Assembly (NCBI GenBank): GCA_009829735.1
Contig: CM020618.1
Location: 36,618,894 to 36,682,893, forward strand
DNA from: Pyropia yezoensis
Lineage: Eukaryota > Rhodophyta > Bangiophyceae > Bangiales > Bangiaceae
Reading direction: 5' to 3'
Length of the DNA stretch: 64,000 bases
Shown piece after piece: positions 1 to 10,608 of this stretch (positions are counted from its first letter, which is position 1; each line of letters opens with the position of its first letter). The notes beneath the pieces were generated by a model. It searched no databases and was not told where the DNA came from. It worked only from the letters and a program-made list of their open reading frames with translations. Made by a program: the position numbers and the translations under genes.

Positions 1-876
1 GGTGTAGCCGCCGGCGTTTCCGAGGGGAACTCCCCCGTGAAGGGCGTACGCCCCACCGCGTATGGTGTGGCTCCCTCGTTGGGAGTCACAGGTGTCGCCC
101 CCAGTTCGGGGCGACCCGAGATAGGCGTGGGGAGGGATTCCCCCTGCGCCTGTGGGCTCGAAAGCCCCAATCCGGTCTGGACATTCAGGCCATCTGGCAA
201 ACTCGCTACAATCTGATTCAGAATAGTATTCGTCATCGTGACCACCAGGTCCGGCAAAGTCTGCCGCAACACATTGGTCGCCTCCCGACGGACAGTTTCC
301 GCGAGGAGTGGATTGACGACTCCAGTTGAGTCTCGGTCCGCCTCCGGGAGTCCACCTGAGGGGTAACCACGTTCCTCAGGGGTCTCAACCGGGGGCATGG
401 GCGCGAGCCCATCGCCGACCAACGGAGGTCCGCCGTCCTCCGAAAGCCTAGTTGGCGATGGCTCCATGCCAAAGTTGGCTCCAACCCGAGTGGAACTCGC
501 GGGGACAGTCCTCACTCCTTGGGACGTTCCCGTTGAGTATACCACGCGGTGGCCAGACTTCGGCCCACCCACGTCAGAAGTGTCACCCGAGTGAACTCCC
601 GACTGAGTCGGGGTGGCCTGTTGCCCGCCCGCACTTCCAGTCCTGCTGGCTTGAGGGACCTCTAGTCCCTCTGCGACCCCAGGTAAACCCACCTGTGTCT
701 CACCAGTATTCAAAGGCACTGAAGTACGTGCGTCACCCGTGTACTCCCCGGACGACGGGGGGTCCGAGCTAGCCATGTTGGCTAACGATCCGTATGACAC
801 GGTCCAAGTCCACCGTTCCTCTGAGACAGAGGGCCCCCTACACCCGGGTGCACCCGGAGGTAAAGTTTACCTCTGT

Positions 877-893
877 CCCCTGCTGCTCCACCA
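877..893 (-). promoter_or_regulatory. Primer-binding site of A1
   Basis: TGGTGGAGCAGCAGGGG on the minus strand, two bases inside the LTR. The same 17 bases follow the LTR in elements A5, D and F, with slightly changed forms in A2, E and B. It would pair with the 3' end of a tRNA ending CTCCACCA. I cannot name the tRNA from the sequence alone. Confidence 0.85.
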
Positions 894-895
894 AA

Positions 896-1363
896 TGTGG
901 CAAAAACCACTCGCACACACAGTACCCAAGTTGGGGCGGTGTGCGAGGGCTGCCTCCCGTGTCGGGGGAACCGGAAGAAGTGCAAGTCGCACACACTCTA
1001 TCCCTGTTGTGGGGCAATCCCCCCACGGACAAACAAGAAGATGGTGTGTGGTCCAACAGTTTCTTGGTCGGGACGGGGACGCAGGGCCAAGCCCCGCTGT
1101 CCCTCCCCTTATCCCCCCAGGGTCCACTCAGAATCTCGCCACTCAGAATCTCCCACCCCAGCACCTGCCCACCGGGCCACACGAAAATTCAAGACGATAA
1201 ATGCAGAAAACCCTCAAATCCAAGTTGGATTTACTACTAAGCTAACTATCCCGAACTTAGGGAATATGGACCCAAATGCAGGGGGAGGAACGGATCAGGC
1301 TAGTGGCCTGCCGCCCCTTGCATGGCACGTGTTGCCCCCTACCTGGGGGTCAATACTGCCACA
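896..1363 (-). repeat. Family-A LTR (5' LTR of A1)
   Basis: The repeat has TGTGGC...GCCACA ends and is about 469 bp long, like six other copies in the window. The inner edge is followed by the primer-binding site, so it acts as a 5' LTR. The outer edge lies directly in gag sequence of A2. Confidence 0.93.
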
Positions 1364-3029
1364 CCAACTAGGGAAGACGAAGAGATACCCTGGGAAGTTC
1401 CCACGGCAGCTACCACTCTCTCCTTGCGGATTCGGCGCGCCTCTCTCACCTCTCTGGCCTAGCGCGCCTCCTCACGTTCCTTGGCCAACTCGGCCTGACG
1501 CTCCTGGCGTTGTTCCTCCCGCAACTTGCGGTAGGCCTCGCCTCTGCGGTAGGCGAACCTAGCTAACTCGGCCAGGGTCGCCCGGGCAGTGTTATCCTCC
1601 CGGGTCTCCATCCGGACTGACCAATGAAGTCCCTCCACAAACCGACTCTTCACCACAGCTTGTGGATGAAGAAACCCACAAAGATCGTTGAGCTTACGGA
1701 CTCGCTCCGCAAAAGACAACTCGTCCTCAGCCTCATCCTGATGGGCTTGCGTAAACTCCTCGACTTGAGAAGCCAACGCCGCTTCATCAACCATGGCTCT
1801 CAACAACCAGTTGACGAGCTCCAAATAGGACGTCACCTCGCCACCGCCTCCACTTGAGGAGCTGGGCATGACGGACATAAGTTCTGTCCGCAGGTCTCCC
1901 TTCGTAAACTCCTGTAGCATATAGAAAGCCATGCCTTCTTTTATGGCATTGTCGTCACAGGCTTTTGTGAAACGACGAAGGAACTCAAAGACACGGAGGG
2001 GGGGAGTTCCATCCCACTCCGCTTTGTGCCCAAAAGAGTGAAGTGCATTCTTCTTGGCACGGCCCATGGCTCGGGCCTGGTCAGGACCATACGCCACCGA
2101 CTTGTTGTGGAGGGCGTAGGTCTCACAGTCAAAAATCCTCTGGTAGACCGGGTTGGCTACCTGGATCTTGGGCGGCACCTCACGTTGAGGGAACAGCCGC
2201 TGTGGCACTGGGGTAAGTTGACCCTCAGTGCCTGTAGTCTGGCGCGGCGAGCTTGGTGTAGCCGCCGGCATTTCCGGGGGAAGCTCCCCCGTGAAGGGCG
2301 TAGGTCTCACCGAGTATGGTGTGGCTCCCTCGTTGGGAGTCACAGGGGTCGCCCCCTGTTCGGGGCGACCCGAGATAGGCGTCAGGAGGGATTCCCCCTG
2401 CGCCTGCGGGCTCGAAAGCCCCAATCCGGTCTGGACATTAAGGCCATCTGGCAAACTCGCCACAATCTGATTCAGAATAGTATTCGTCATCGTGACCACC
2501 AGGTCCGGCAAAGTCTGCCGTAGCACATTGGTCGCCTCCCGACGGACAGATTCCGCGAGGAGTGGACTGTCGACTCCAGTTGAGTCTCGGTCCGCCTCCG
2601 GGAGTCCACCTGAGGGGTAACCACGATCCTCAGGGGTCTCAACCGGGGGCATGGGCGCGAGCCCATTGCCGACCAACGGAGTTCCGCCGTCCTCCGAAAG
2701 CCTAGTTGGCGACGGCTTCAAGCCAAAGTTGGCTCCACCCGAGTGGAACCCGCGGGGACAGTCCTCACCCCTTAGGACGTTCCTGTTGAGTGTACCACAC
2801 GGTGGCCAGACTTCGACGCACCCACATCAGAAGTGTCACCCGAGTGAACTCCCGACTGAGTCGAGGTGGCCTGTTGCCCGCCCGCACTTCCAGTCCTGCT
2901 GGCTTGAGGGACCTCTAGTCCCTCTGCGACCCCAGGTAAACCCACCGGTGTCTCACCAGAATTCAAAGGCACTGAAGTACGTGCGTCACCCGTGTACTCC
3001 CCGGACGACGGGGGGTCCGAGATAGCCAT
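1364..3029 (-). pseudogene. gag: gag region of A2
   Basis: A long gag reading frame occupies most of this region. The N-terminal third is Pro/Gly/Thr-rich and low in complexity. The middle resembles Ty3/gypsy capsid domains, with a conserved helix set around 'LRVFEFLRRFTKACDDN' that recurs in element E and, more distantly, in elements D and B. It ends in a charged Arg/Glu-rich coiled stretch ('KLREEQRQERQAELAKERE'). Gag would form the capsid particle. The gene is cut off by A1's LTR, so its C-terminal nucleic-acid-binding part is not seen here. Confidence 0.8.
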
Positions 3030-3148
3030 GTTGGCTGACGATCCGAATGACACGGTCCAAGTCCACCGTTCCTCTGAGACAGAGGGCCCCCTCCACCCGG
3101 GTGCAACCGGAGGTAAAGTTCACCTCCATCCCCTTCTGCTCCACGAAA

Positions 3149-3617
3149 TGTGGCAAAAACCTCTCGCACACGCGGCGCCCAGGTCGGGGCGGTGTACAAG
3201 GGCTGCCTTCCGTGTCGGGGGAACCGGAAGAAGTGCAAGTCGCACACACTCTGTCCCTGTTGTGGGGCAATCCCCCCACTGACAAGCAAGAGGATGGTGT
3301 GTGGTCCAACAGTTTCTTGGTCGGGACGGGGACGCAGGGCCAAGCCCCGCTGTCCCTCCCCTTATCCCCCCAGGGTCCTCTCAGAATCTCGCCACTCAGA
3401 ATCTCCCTCCCAAGCACCTGCATACCGGGCCACACGAAAATTCAAGACGATAAATGCAGAAAATCCTCAAATCCAAGTTGGATTTATTACTAAGCTAACT
3501 TTCCCGAACTTAGGGAATATGGACCCAAATGCAGGGGGAGGAACGGATCAGGCTAGTGGCCTGCCGCCCCTTGCATGGCACGTGTTGCCCCCCTACCTGG
3601 GGGTCAATACTGCCACA
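3149..3617 (-). repeat. Family-A LTR shared by A2 (5') and A3 (3')
   Basis: A 469-bp repeat with TGTGGC...GCCACA ends. On its left (minus-strand downstream side) is a primer-binding site. On its right is the purine tract that normally precedes a 3' LTR. It therefore stands between two internal regions, an LTR-internal-LTR-internal arrangement. Confidence 0.92.
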
Positions 3618-3959
3618 CTCCCCTCTCCTCAGTTCCGACCGACCCGGTCGGCCCTGTGAGGGGGTGCGTAAACGCACGTCTCGGCGTTGGGGGCGCACCT
3701 TGCTGTCCCCCTCCCCTTGAGAACGTAACGCGGATGTGGAGCTTGTCACGTTGACCGCCCCTCTCCTCAAGCTTGCCCACTAGGCAGCTTGCTCTCCTCG
3801 GCTCACCCTTAACCATCACCACCACCTCCCCTTCACCTTCCACGGGGCCGCCCCACACTGGGGAGGCCACCCGTATACCCACGATCCGAGTCCCCCTGAA
3901 CTCGAGGCGGGTCTCGTGCCGCGATAGCCAGAGCGTCTCTCCCCAACTTTGAGAGAGCC

Positions 3960-5903
3960 ATGGCGACCCCGCGAGTGGAGACGGACTCCCTCGATGAACG
4001 TATGGAGGACACCTCCTACGGTGCAGCGCCCGCCGGGACTTCCGGCGGGGGCTCCGCGGTTACTCCATGGGATGGGACTCCCGCGTCACCCGGCTTTGGG
4101 TTGACGGCGGGGTCTCCCCCGGAGGCGGGACAAGTTGTCCCGCGTGAGGCCTTGGGGCGGTGGTTTGACCCTGCTTGGCCTCTATATGAGGAGGGGTTGA
4201 CTGTTCTTCGCTGTGGCCGACTTGGCACAGCGATGGGTCGGGTATGGGACCGCCTACGGGAGAAGTATTCCCGTAGGGTCGGGCTCCCTGCCGGCTTCAG
4301 GACGGACCAGTTTGCTTTCCTGGACGACGAGGAGGTCGAAGACGTACAGCGGGCTAAGGCCATGGTGGACCGCGGGGGAACTATCCCGGGTCCCGGCGAC
4401 TTGCCGACCTTTACTTGGGACGCGGTGGCAACTCGCCCCCCGTACCTTCACGAGGCCGATCCGCAAACTCATCACTTTGGTGTGCGGATGGAGAAGGACT
4501 TCTGGCGAGGTCCCTACTTGGTGACCTCGGCTCAACTTGAGTTTCCGCAGCAGTCTGCTGCCAGTAAGGAGCCGTACTATCCGAAGAAGCCCGAGTGGTG
4601 GCCTCAAGTTGAGGTCCCCTACGGGTTCCCGGCGTTGCTGCCACGGTTGCTGGACCACTTCGGCTCCGTCATGTTCACGGCTGGCCCTGATCACCTGGTG
4701 TGGGCCATGTTGGCCACCCAGTGGCTCCTCGAGGTCATGTCGACCTGGGTGTCCTGTGTTCAGCGGCGGGGGATGCTCTGGCATGTCCCCCTCCGGCTTA
4801 TCCAAGGTTTGGAACAGCTCACCCCTCAGCCAGTTGCTGAGGGGTGCTCATCAGGAAAACTCACTCTGCTTGAGGAGATGCTCCGCCTCCACAAGTTTAT
4901 CGAGTGGGAGAGCATTGAGCACAAGTTGCGCCGCCCCACTCGTGGGCCCAAGGACGATGGCGCACTTCGCCAGTTCGTATGGGGTGCTCGTGAACTTCAC
5001 GACGGCCGTGTGGTACTGTGAGAGGGGCTGGGCATCGGGGACTACCCGTATGCCCCGGGGGTGGATCGCCACACTGCGCCACCCCCGGACAAGACCATAG
5101 TGATGGCCGTGCCTTCGTATGACGACCACATGACTCAGCCCACTGCGGGGGCCCCGAGTCGGGGTCGCAGTTACACCCGGGTCCCGCCACCTCGGCGTGC
5201 CCCTCCACTTCCTCCTGTCCCCTACCAGCCACACGGGGACATCCCGATTAGCGTGGCCGTTGAGTCGTCCACCCCGGTGTCCACCAACTTGGGGGCCATC
5301 CTTCCGACGGTATACCCCAAGTTGGTGTTACCAGCCACGCCTCTAACCTCGGAGATGATGATCACCACGTTGGTGCGCACCACTTCCTGGTTGGCCGCGT
5401 CGACCGCAACCCTTCAAGTTTCTGAGACACCTCAACTTGAGGAGCGCGTTTGTACTGCGGTGGCGACCGCGAGTTGCGAGTCGGTGGCGGCGTTTATGAC
5501 GGCCGAGTTGGCTCGCATTGGGGCTATTATGCCCCAGCCAGCCCCACTTGGGCGTGGCAAACGTCGCGCGAGCCGGGCATACTCGCCTCCTCGCCGTCGT
5601 CGCCGACACTCGCGGCGCTCTCCCTCCGTGTCGGCAGACGAGTTGTCTTACTCCGTCTCGGAGTCCTCGACTCCGTCAGAGTCGGAGTCGGTCCGGCGTC
5701 TGCGTCGCAAACTTGCGTGCAAGACTCAACAGAAGGGCAGCCGCGGTCGTCGCCACTTGCGCGACCGTGAGGGGCGCGGCGGCTCCGACTTGGAGCCGCC
5801 GGCCCCGCCGACTGGTGGGGAGCGTTATCGACGTGGGTCTCACCGCTCGCCTCCACGTGAGGGCGAGGGCCGTGGGGTTGGAGAGTCTAGCATGCATGCC
5901 TAG
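3960..5903 (+). CDS. Antisense third ORF (aORF) of family-A gypsy element, copy in A3
   Basis: This ORF region lies between the end of pol and the 3' LTR and is read on the strand opposite to gag-pol, converging on pol with a 111-bp gap. The product (about 640 residues if both parts belong together) starts with a Gly/Pro/Thr-rich stretch. A Trp-rich globular part of about 280 residues follows ('PEWWPQVEVPYGF', 'LLPRLLDHFGSVM', 'WAMLATQWLLEVMSTW'). The C-terminal third is Arg/Ser-rich ('SPPRRRRRHSRRSPSVS'), like RS domains of splicing factors. The same ORF recurs in A4, A5 and E at the same place. Function unknown. Extra antisense ORFs are known in some plant Ty3/gypsy lineages (Grande, RIRE2, Retand), but I see no recognisable similarity to them. 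About one break. Confidence 0.72.
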
Positions 5904-6722
5904 TTGGCAGCTGCCTTTGTTGTAAGAGTGTGAGGGTTAGGGCATTAGTGAAAAGCCACTCTGCGTACCACTTCGACTTGAAGCACTCTCTTGGCACTGT
6001 TACTCGGCCTTCCCTCACGTTGAGGGGGGGCTGTTAGGGTCTATCTCATTCCGAGCACAGTATGCCCGGACCTTCTCAGCGGGAAGGTCCTCCACATACT
6101 CCCACGTATCATCCTTGGCTTTGTAGCCAAACCAACGCACCCTCAACATGAGGCGGTCAGTGTCCTCATCCCAGCCGTGGTCGATGAACTTATCGAACAC
6201 GTACTCCTGCGGGCCCTGTTTGGCCGCAGGCAGCGAGGGGAGGCGCCACGATTCCAACGCACGCGCCCAAGCTGCGTCGCCTGCAGGCGGTGGTGCAACT
6301 TTGACCACGTCCTGTCCGTTCACTGTGCGGACCCTATCGTCGCTTTCGATGGTGAAGCGCCGCCCATCAGTACGAAGGACCTGGTACGGCCCCTTCGTCT
6401 GGAATACCAACTTACCCCCAGTTGGGGTGTGTGAGTGTACCAGCACCCAGTCACCCTGCTCGGGGACATGCTTAGCATTGCGCATCTTTTTGTCAAAGGT
6501 ACGCTTGTAGCGCTTTTGTGCCTTGTCCATCTCAGCCCTGACTTTAGGGATGAGGTGTTCAAGCCTAGCAGCGAACTCCGCCTTACTCTCAGTAGGAGCA
6601 GGCGTACTGCCGCCATCCTCCCTAGTTGGGAGCGGCCGCCGGACGGCAATAGACCGCACGCGACGGGGGGTCACAAAAGCGAGGGGTACTTCCCCGGAAG
6701 ATGAGTGAACCTGCGAATTGTA
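4624..6722 (+). repeat. Left arm of 2.1-kb inverted duplication
   Basis: This segment (part of the aORF to integrase core) is repeated in inverse order and strand at 7704-9802. Paired positions add up to 14426 throughout, with no length change noticed. Stretches compared by eye differ at only about 1% of sites. The spacer is 981 bp (6723-7703). Confidence 0.87.
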
Positions 6723-7721
6723 GGCAGTGGTAAGAATAGAAATGTATTGGTCCCACGTTTTCACATGCTCACTTACATAGTGGCGCAGCTGCCGAACAAT
6801 AGTTTTGTTGAAGCGCTTCACCTGCCCATTAGTTTGTGGGTGGTAGGGTGTGGCATAGTTTGCCTTAACCCCCAACATATCCAGCACTCCCTGAAACAGT
6901 ACAGACGCAAATTGCGGTCCATTGTCCGATAGTGTACTATCCGGAATACCATACGCGGCAACCCAGTGATCTAGGAAGGCTGACACGACCGACATGGCCG
7001 TGATCTCTGCCAGTGGGATCGCTCGCGTAAGTTTCGTGAAGCGGTCACAGATGACCAGGAGGTACTGGTTGCCCTCCTTTGTCACTGGCAGTGGCCCAAG
7101 GATGTCCATCGCCAACGCGGCAAAGGGCTCCTTGGCCGGGAACAGTAGCATAGCCGTAGTAGGCCGCCGTTTCATCAGACGGTTCTGTGCACAACTTGTG
7201 CAGGCAGCCACCCAACTGTAGATGTCCACCACCATGGACGGCCAGTAGTACCTGGTCCTCAGGGTCTGGTACAGTTTACTAGACCCCAGGTGTCCACCCG
7301 TGGAAGCGTTATGCTCCCTCTCAAGAATACTGTCCTTGAGGGATGCGGGGACGACAAGTTGTTCGGTCCCCTGGACTACCCCCCTCCTCATGAGGAGACC
7401 ATCGTCTCCCAGAAAGAACCGCGTCTCCGCCACTGTATCCAGTGTATCCCTCTGCGACTTGCAGAAGGGATCCTCGGCCTGGGCCTTCACCACCTCGTCC
7501 AGGGACAGGGGCAAGTACTTCTTGTTCCCTGGTGCCTCGGGGTTCAACGCCTGACCCGAGCGCGGGACTACCCCCACGATGGGGATGTCCTCATCGACTG
7601 GAGTAGTGTCCAGCCCCTCGGTAGGTACCCGAGAAAGGCCGTCGGCAAGAGCATGTTGCCTGCCAGGCCGGTACTCAATATCAAAGTTGAAGGGTGCCAG
7701 TCGTACAATTCGCAGGTTCAC
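6015..7721 (-). pseudogene. pol: pol 3' region of A3: RNase H end, integrase, chromodomain
   Basis: The order is: the last part of RNase H ('FDIEYRPGRQHALADGLSR'), an integrase zinc finger of H-H-C-C type ('EREHNASTGGHLG' then 'CTSCAQNR'), a DDE integrase core ('LAMDILGPLP', 'LSDNGPQFAS', 'PYHPQTNGQVKRFNK'), and a C-terminal chromodomain ('VFDKFIDHGW', 'VRWFGYKAKDDTWEYVEDL'). The chromodomain places the element with chromoviruses of the Ty3/gypsy group. In that group the domain steers integration to marked chromatin. Protease, reverse transcriptase and most of RNase H are missing from this copy. Confidence 0.85.
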
Positions 7722-8411
7722 TCATCTACCGGGGAAGTACCCCTCGCTTGTGTGACCCCCCGTCGCGTGCGGTCTATTGCCGTCCGGCGGCCGCTCCCAA
7801 CTAGGGAGGATGGCGGCAGTACGCCTGCTCCTACTGAGAGTAAGGCGGAGTTCGCTGCTAGGCTTGAACACCTCATCCCTAAAGTCAGGGCTGAGATGGA
7901 CAAGGCACAAAAGCGCTACAAGCGTACCTTTGACAAAAAGATGCGCAATGCTAAGCATGTCCCCGAGCAGGGTGACTGGGTGCTGGTACACTCACACACC
8001 CCAACTGGGGGTAAGTTGGTATTCCAGACGAAGGGGCCGTACCAGGTCCTTCGTACTGATGGGCGGCGCTTCACCATCGAAAGCGACGATAGGGTCCGCA
8101 CAGTGAACGGACAGGACGTGGTCAAAGTTGCACCACCGCCTGCAGGCGACGCAGCTTGGGCGCGTGCGTTGGAATCGTGGCGCCTCCCCTCGCTGCCTGC
8201 GGCCAAACAGGGCCCGCAGGAGTACGTGTTCGATAAGTTCATCGACCACGGCTGGGATGAGGACACTGACCGCCTCATGTTGAGGGTGCGTTGGTTTGGC
8301 TACAAAGCCAAGGATGATACGTGGGAGTATGTGGAGGACCTTCCCGCTGAGAAGGTCCGGGCATACTGTGCTCGGAATGAGATAGACCCTAACAGCCCCC
8401 CCTCAACGTGA
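7705..8411 (+). pseudogene. pol: pol 3' end of A4 (end of integrase and chromodomain)
   Basis: Plus-strand coding for the C-terminal integrase region and chromodomain, nearly identical in translation to the matching part of A3 ('KRYKRTFDKKMRNAKHVPEQ', then the chromodomain 'VRWFGYKAKDDTWEYVEDL'). It begins abruptly at the inverted-repeat axis. The open frame runs further upstream only because the reverse complement of A3 is open there. Confidence 0.8.
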
Positions 8412-8522
8412 GGGAAGGCCGAGTAACAGTGCCAAGAGAGTGCTTCAAGTCGAAGTGGTACGCAGAGTGGCTTTTCACTAATGCCCTAACCCTCACACTC
8501 TTACAACAAAGGCAGCTGCCAA

Positions 8523-9797
8523 CTAGGCATGCATGCTAGACTCTCCAACCCCACGGCCCTCGCCCTCACGTGGAGGCGAGCGGTGAGACCCACGTCGATA
8601 ACGCTCCCCACCAGTCGGCGGGGCCGGCGGCTCCAAGTCGGAGCCGCCGCGCCCCTCACGGTCGCGCAAGTGGCGACGACCGCGGCTGCCCTTCTGTTGA
8701 GTCTTGCACGCAAGTTTGCGACGCAGACGCCGGACCGACTCCGACTCTGACGGAGTCGAGGACTCCGAGACGGAGTAAGACAACTCGTCTGCCGACACGG
8801 AGGGAGAGCGCCGCGAGTGTCGGCGACGACGGCGAGGAGGCGAGTATGCCCGGCTCGCGCGACGTTTGCCACGCCCAAGTGGGGCTGGCTGGGGCATAAT
8901 AGCCCCAATGCGAGCCAACTCGGCCGTCATAAACGCCGCCACCGACTCGCAACTCGCGGTCGCCACCGCAGTACAAACGCGCTCCTCAAGTTGAGGTGTC
9001 TCAGAAACTTGAAGGGTTGCGGTCGACGCGGCCAACCAGGAAATGGTGCGCACCAACGTGGTGATCATCATCTCCGAGGTTAGAGGCGTGGGCGGTAACA
9101 CCAACTTGGGGTATACCGTCGGAAGGATGGCCCCCAAGTTGGTGGACACCGGGGTGGACGACTCAACGGCCACGCTAATCGGGATGTCCCCGTGTGGCTG
9201 GTAGGGGACAGGAGGAAGCGGAGGGGCACGCCGAGGTGGCGGTACCCGGGTATAACTGCGACCCCGACTTGGGGCCCCCGCAGTAGGTTGAGTCATATGG
9301 TCATGATATGAGGGCACGGCCATCACTATGGGCTTGTCCGGGGTTGGCGCAGTGTGGCGATCCACCCCCGGGGCATACGGGTAGTCCCCGATGACCAGCC
9401 CCTCTCACAGTACCACACGGCCGTCGTGAAGTTCACGAGCACCCCATACGAACTGGCGAAGTGCGCCATCGTCCTTGGGCCCACGAGTGGGGCGGCGCAA
9501 CTTGTGCTCAATGCTCTCCCACTCGATAAACTTGTGGAGGCGGAGCATCTCCTCAAGCAGAGTGAGTTTTCCTGATGAGCACCCCTCAGCAACTAGCTGA
9601 GGGGTGAGCTGTTCCAAACCTTGGATAAGCCGGAGGGGGAGATGCCAGAGCATCCCCCGCCGCTGAACACAAGACACCCAGGTCGACATGACCTCGAGGA
9701 GCCCCTGGGTGGCCAACATGGCCCACACCAGGTGATCAGGGCCAGCCGTGAACATGACGGAGCCGAAGTGGTCCAGCAACCGTGGCAGCAACGCAGA
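8523..9797 (-). pseudogene. Antisense ORF of A4, C-terminal part
   Basis: On the minus strand this matches the second half of the aORF at 3960-5903: Trp-rich helical part ('WAMLATQGLLEVMSTW') followed by the Arg/Ser-rich tail. It is cut at the GGTTC site where an LTR now stands. The N-terminal half lies at 10609-11277 on the other strand. Confidence 0.8.
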
Positions 9798-9802
9798 GAA
9801 CC

Positions 9803-10271
9803 TGTGGCAAAAACCACATGCACACACGGCACCCAAGTTGGGGCGGTGTGCAAGGGCTGCCTTCCGTGTCGGGGGAACCGGAAGAAGTGCAAGTCGCACA
9901 CACTCTGTCCCTGTTGTGGGGCAAACCCCCCACGGACAAACAAGAGGATTGTGTGTGGTCCAACAGTTTCTTGGTCGGGACGGGGACGCAGGGCCAAGCC
10001 CCGCTGTCCCTCCCCTTATCCCCCCAGGATCCCCTCAGAATCTCGCCACTCAGAATCTCCCACCCCAGCACCTGCCCACTGGGCCACACGAAAATTCAAG
10101 ACGATAAATGCAGAAAACCCTCAAATCCAAGTTGGATTTATTACTAAGCTAACTTTCCCGAACTTAGGGAATATGGACCCAAATGCAGGGGGAGGAACGG
10201 ATCAGGCTAGTGGCCTGCCGCCCCTTGCATGGCACGTGTTGCCCCCCTACCTGGGGGTCAATACTGCCACA
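9803..10271 (-). repeat. Family-A LTR (between the two halves of the A4 antisense ORF)
   Basis: A 469-bp LTR with TGTGGC...GCCACA ends. The right side carries the purine tract of a 3' LTR. The left side is GAACC plus aORF sequence, not a primer-binding site. The GAACC (GGTTC on the other strand) matches the GGTTC in front of the A5 LTR at 11278. Confidence 0.92.
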
Positions 10272-10608
10272 CTCCCCTCTCCTCAGTTCCGACCGACCCG
10301 GTCGGCCCTGTGAGGGGGTGCGTAAACGCACGTCTCGGCGTTGGGGGGGCGACTTACTGTCCCCCCTCGAGTACGTAACGCGGATGTGGAGGCGGTCACG
10401 TTGACCGCCCCTCTCCTCAAGCTTGCCCACTCGGCAGCTTGCTCTCCCCGGTTCCCACTTCACCATCACCAACACAATCCCTTTACCTTCCCCTGGGCAG
10501 CCGCACGCTGGGGAGGCCACCCATCTACCCACGGTCCGAGTCCCCCTCAACTCGAGGCGGGTCTCGTGCCGCTGTGACCAGGGCGTCTCTCCCAACATGG
10601 GGAGAGCC

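Larger units (their letters stand above)
1..1363 (-). mobile_element. Ty3/gypsy element A1, 5' end only (continues beyond window)
   Basis: On the minus strand a 468-bp LTR (1363 to 896) is followed by a primer-binding site and the N-terminal half of a gag region (776 to 1). The rest lies outside the window. The stretch aligns with 2251-3613 at a near-constant offset of about 2250 bp, so it belongs to the same family (called A here) as its neighbours. Its LTR interrupts the gag of element A2 at 1363/1364, which makes A1 the later insertion. Without its 3' end I cannot test for a target-site duplication. The visible coding part is broken. Confidence 0.85.
1364..3617 (-). mobile_element. Ty3/gypsy element A2, LTR plus gag, interrupted by A1
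   Basis: On the minus strand: LTR (3617 to 3149), primer-binding site (about 3145 to 3131), leader, then gag from 3029 to the point where A1's LTR begins. The part downstream of the A1 insertion is not in the window. The LTR is also flanked on its outer side by the polypurine tract of A3, so one LTR serves two adjoining internal regions. This suggests recombination between LTRs rather than two independent insertions. Coding region comparatively well preserved in gag but the copy is incomplete. Confidence 0.85.
3149..7721 (-). mobile_element. Ty3/gypsy element A3, 3' half
   Basis: On the minus strand this is the 3' half of a family-A element: end of RNase H, integrase and chromodomain (7721 to 6015), then a long ORF on the opposite strand (3960-5903), a polypurine tract (about 3630 to 3618) and the 3' LTR. 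Its 5' half is absent. At about 7704-7721 it meets an inverted second copy (A4) of its own 3' half. The remaining parts look well preserved. Confidence 0.87.
7704..9802 (-). repeat. Right arm of 2.1-kb inverted duplication
   Basis: Reverse complement of 4624-6722. The inner edge has a sharp loss of pairing at 6723/7703. The outer edge coincides with the five bases GAACC directly before an LTR at 9803, so on this side the arm ends where another element was inserted. Confidence 0.87.

Noticed and set aside
7290-7704. Upstream part of the plus-strand frame that ends at 8411
   Set aside because: This part is the reverse strand of A3's pol and is open by chance. The real coding sequence begins at the inverted-repeat axis.
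9405-9899. Minus-strand frame combining LTR and antisense ORF sequence
   Set aside because: Its first residues come from the LTR; it is read-through, not a separate gene.
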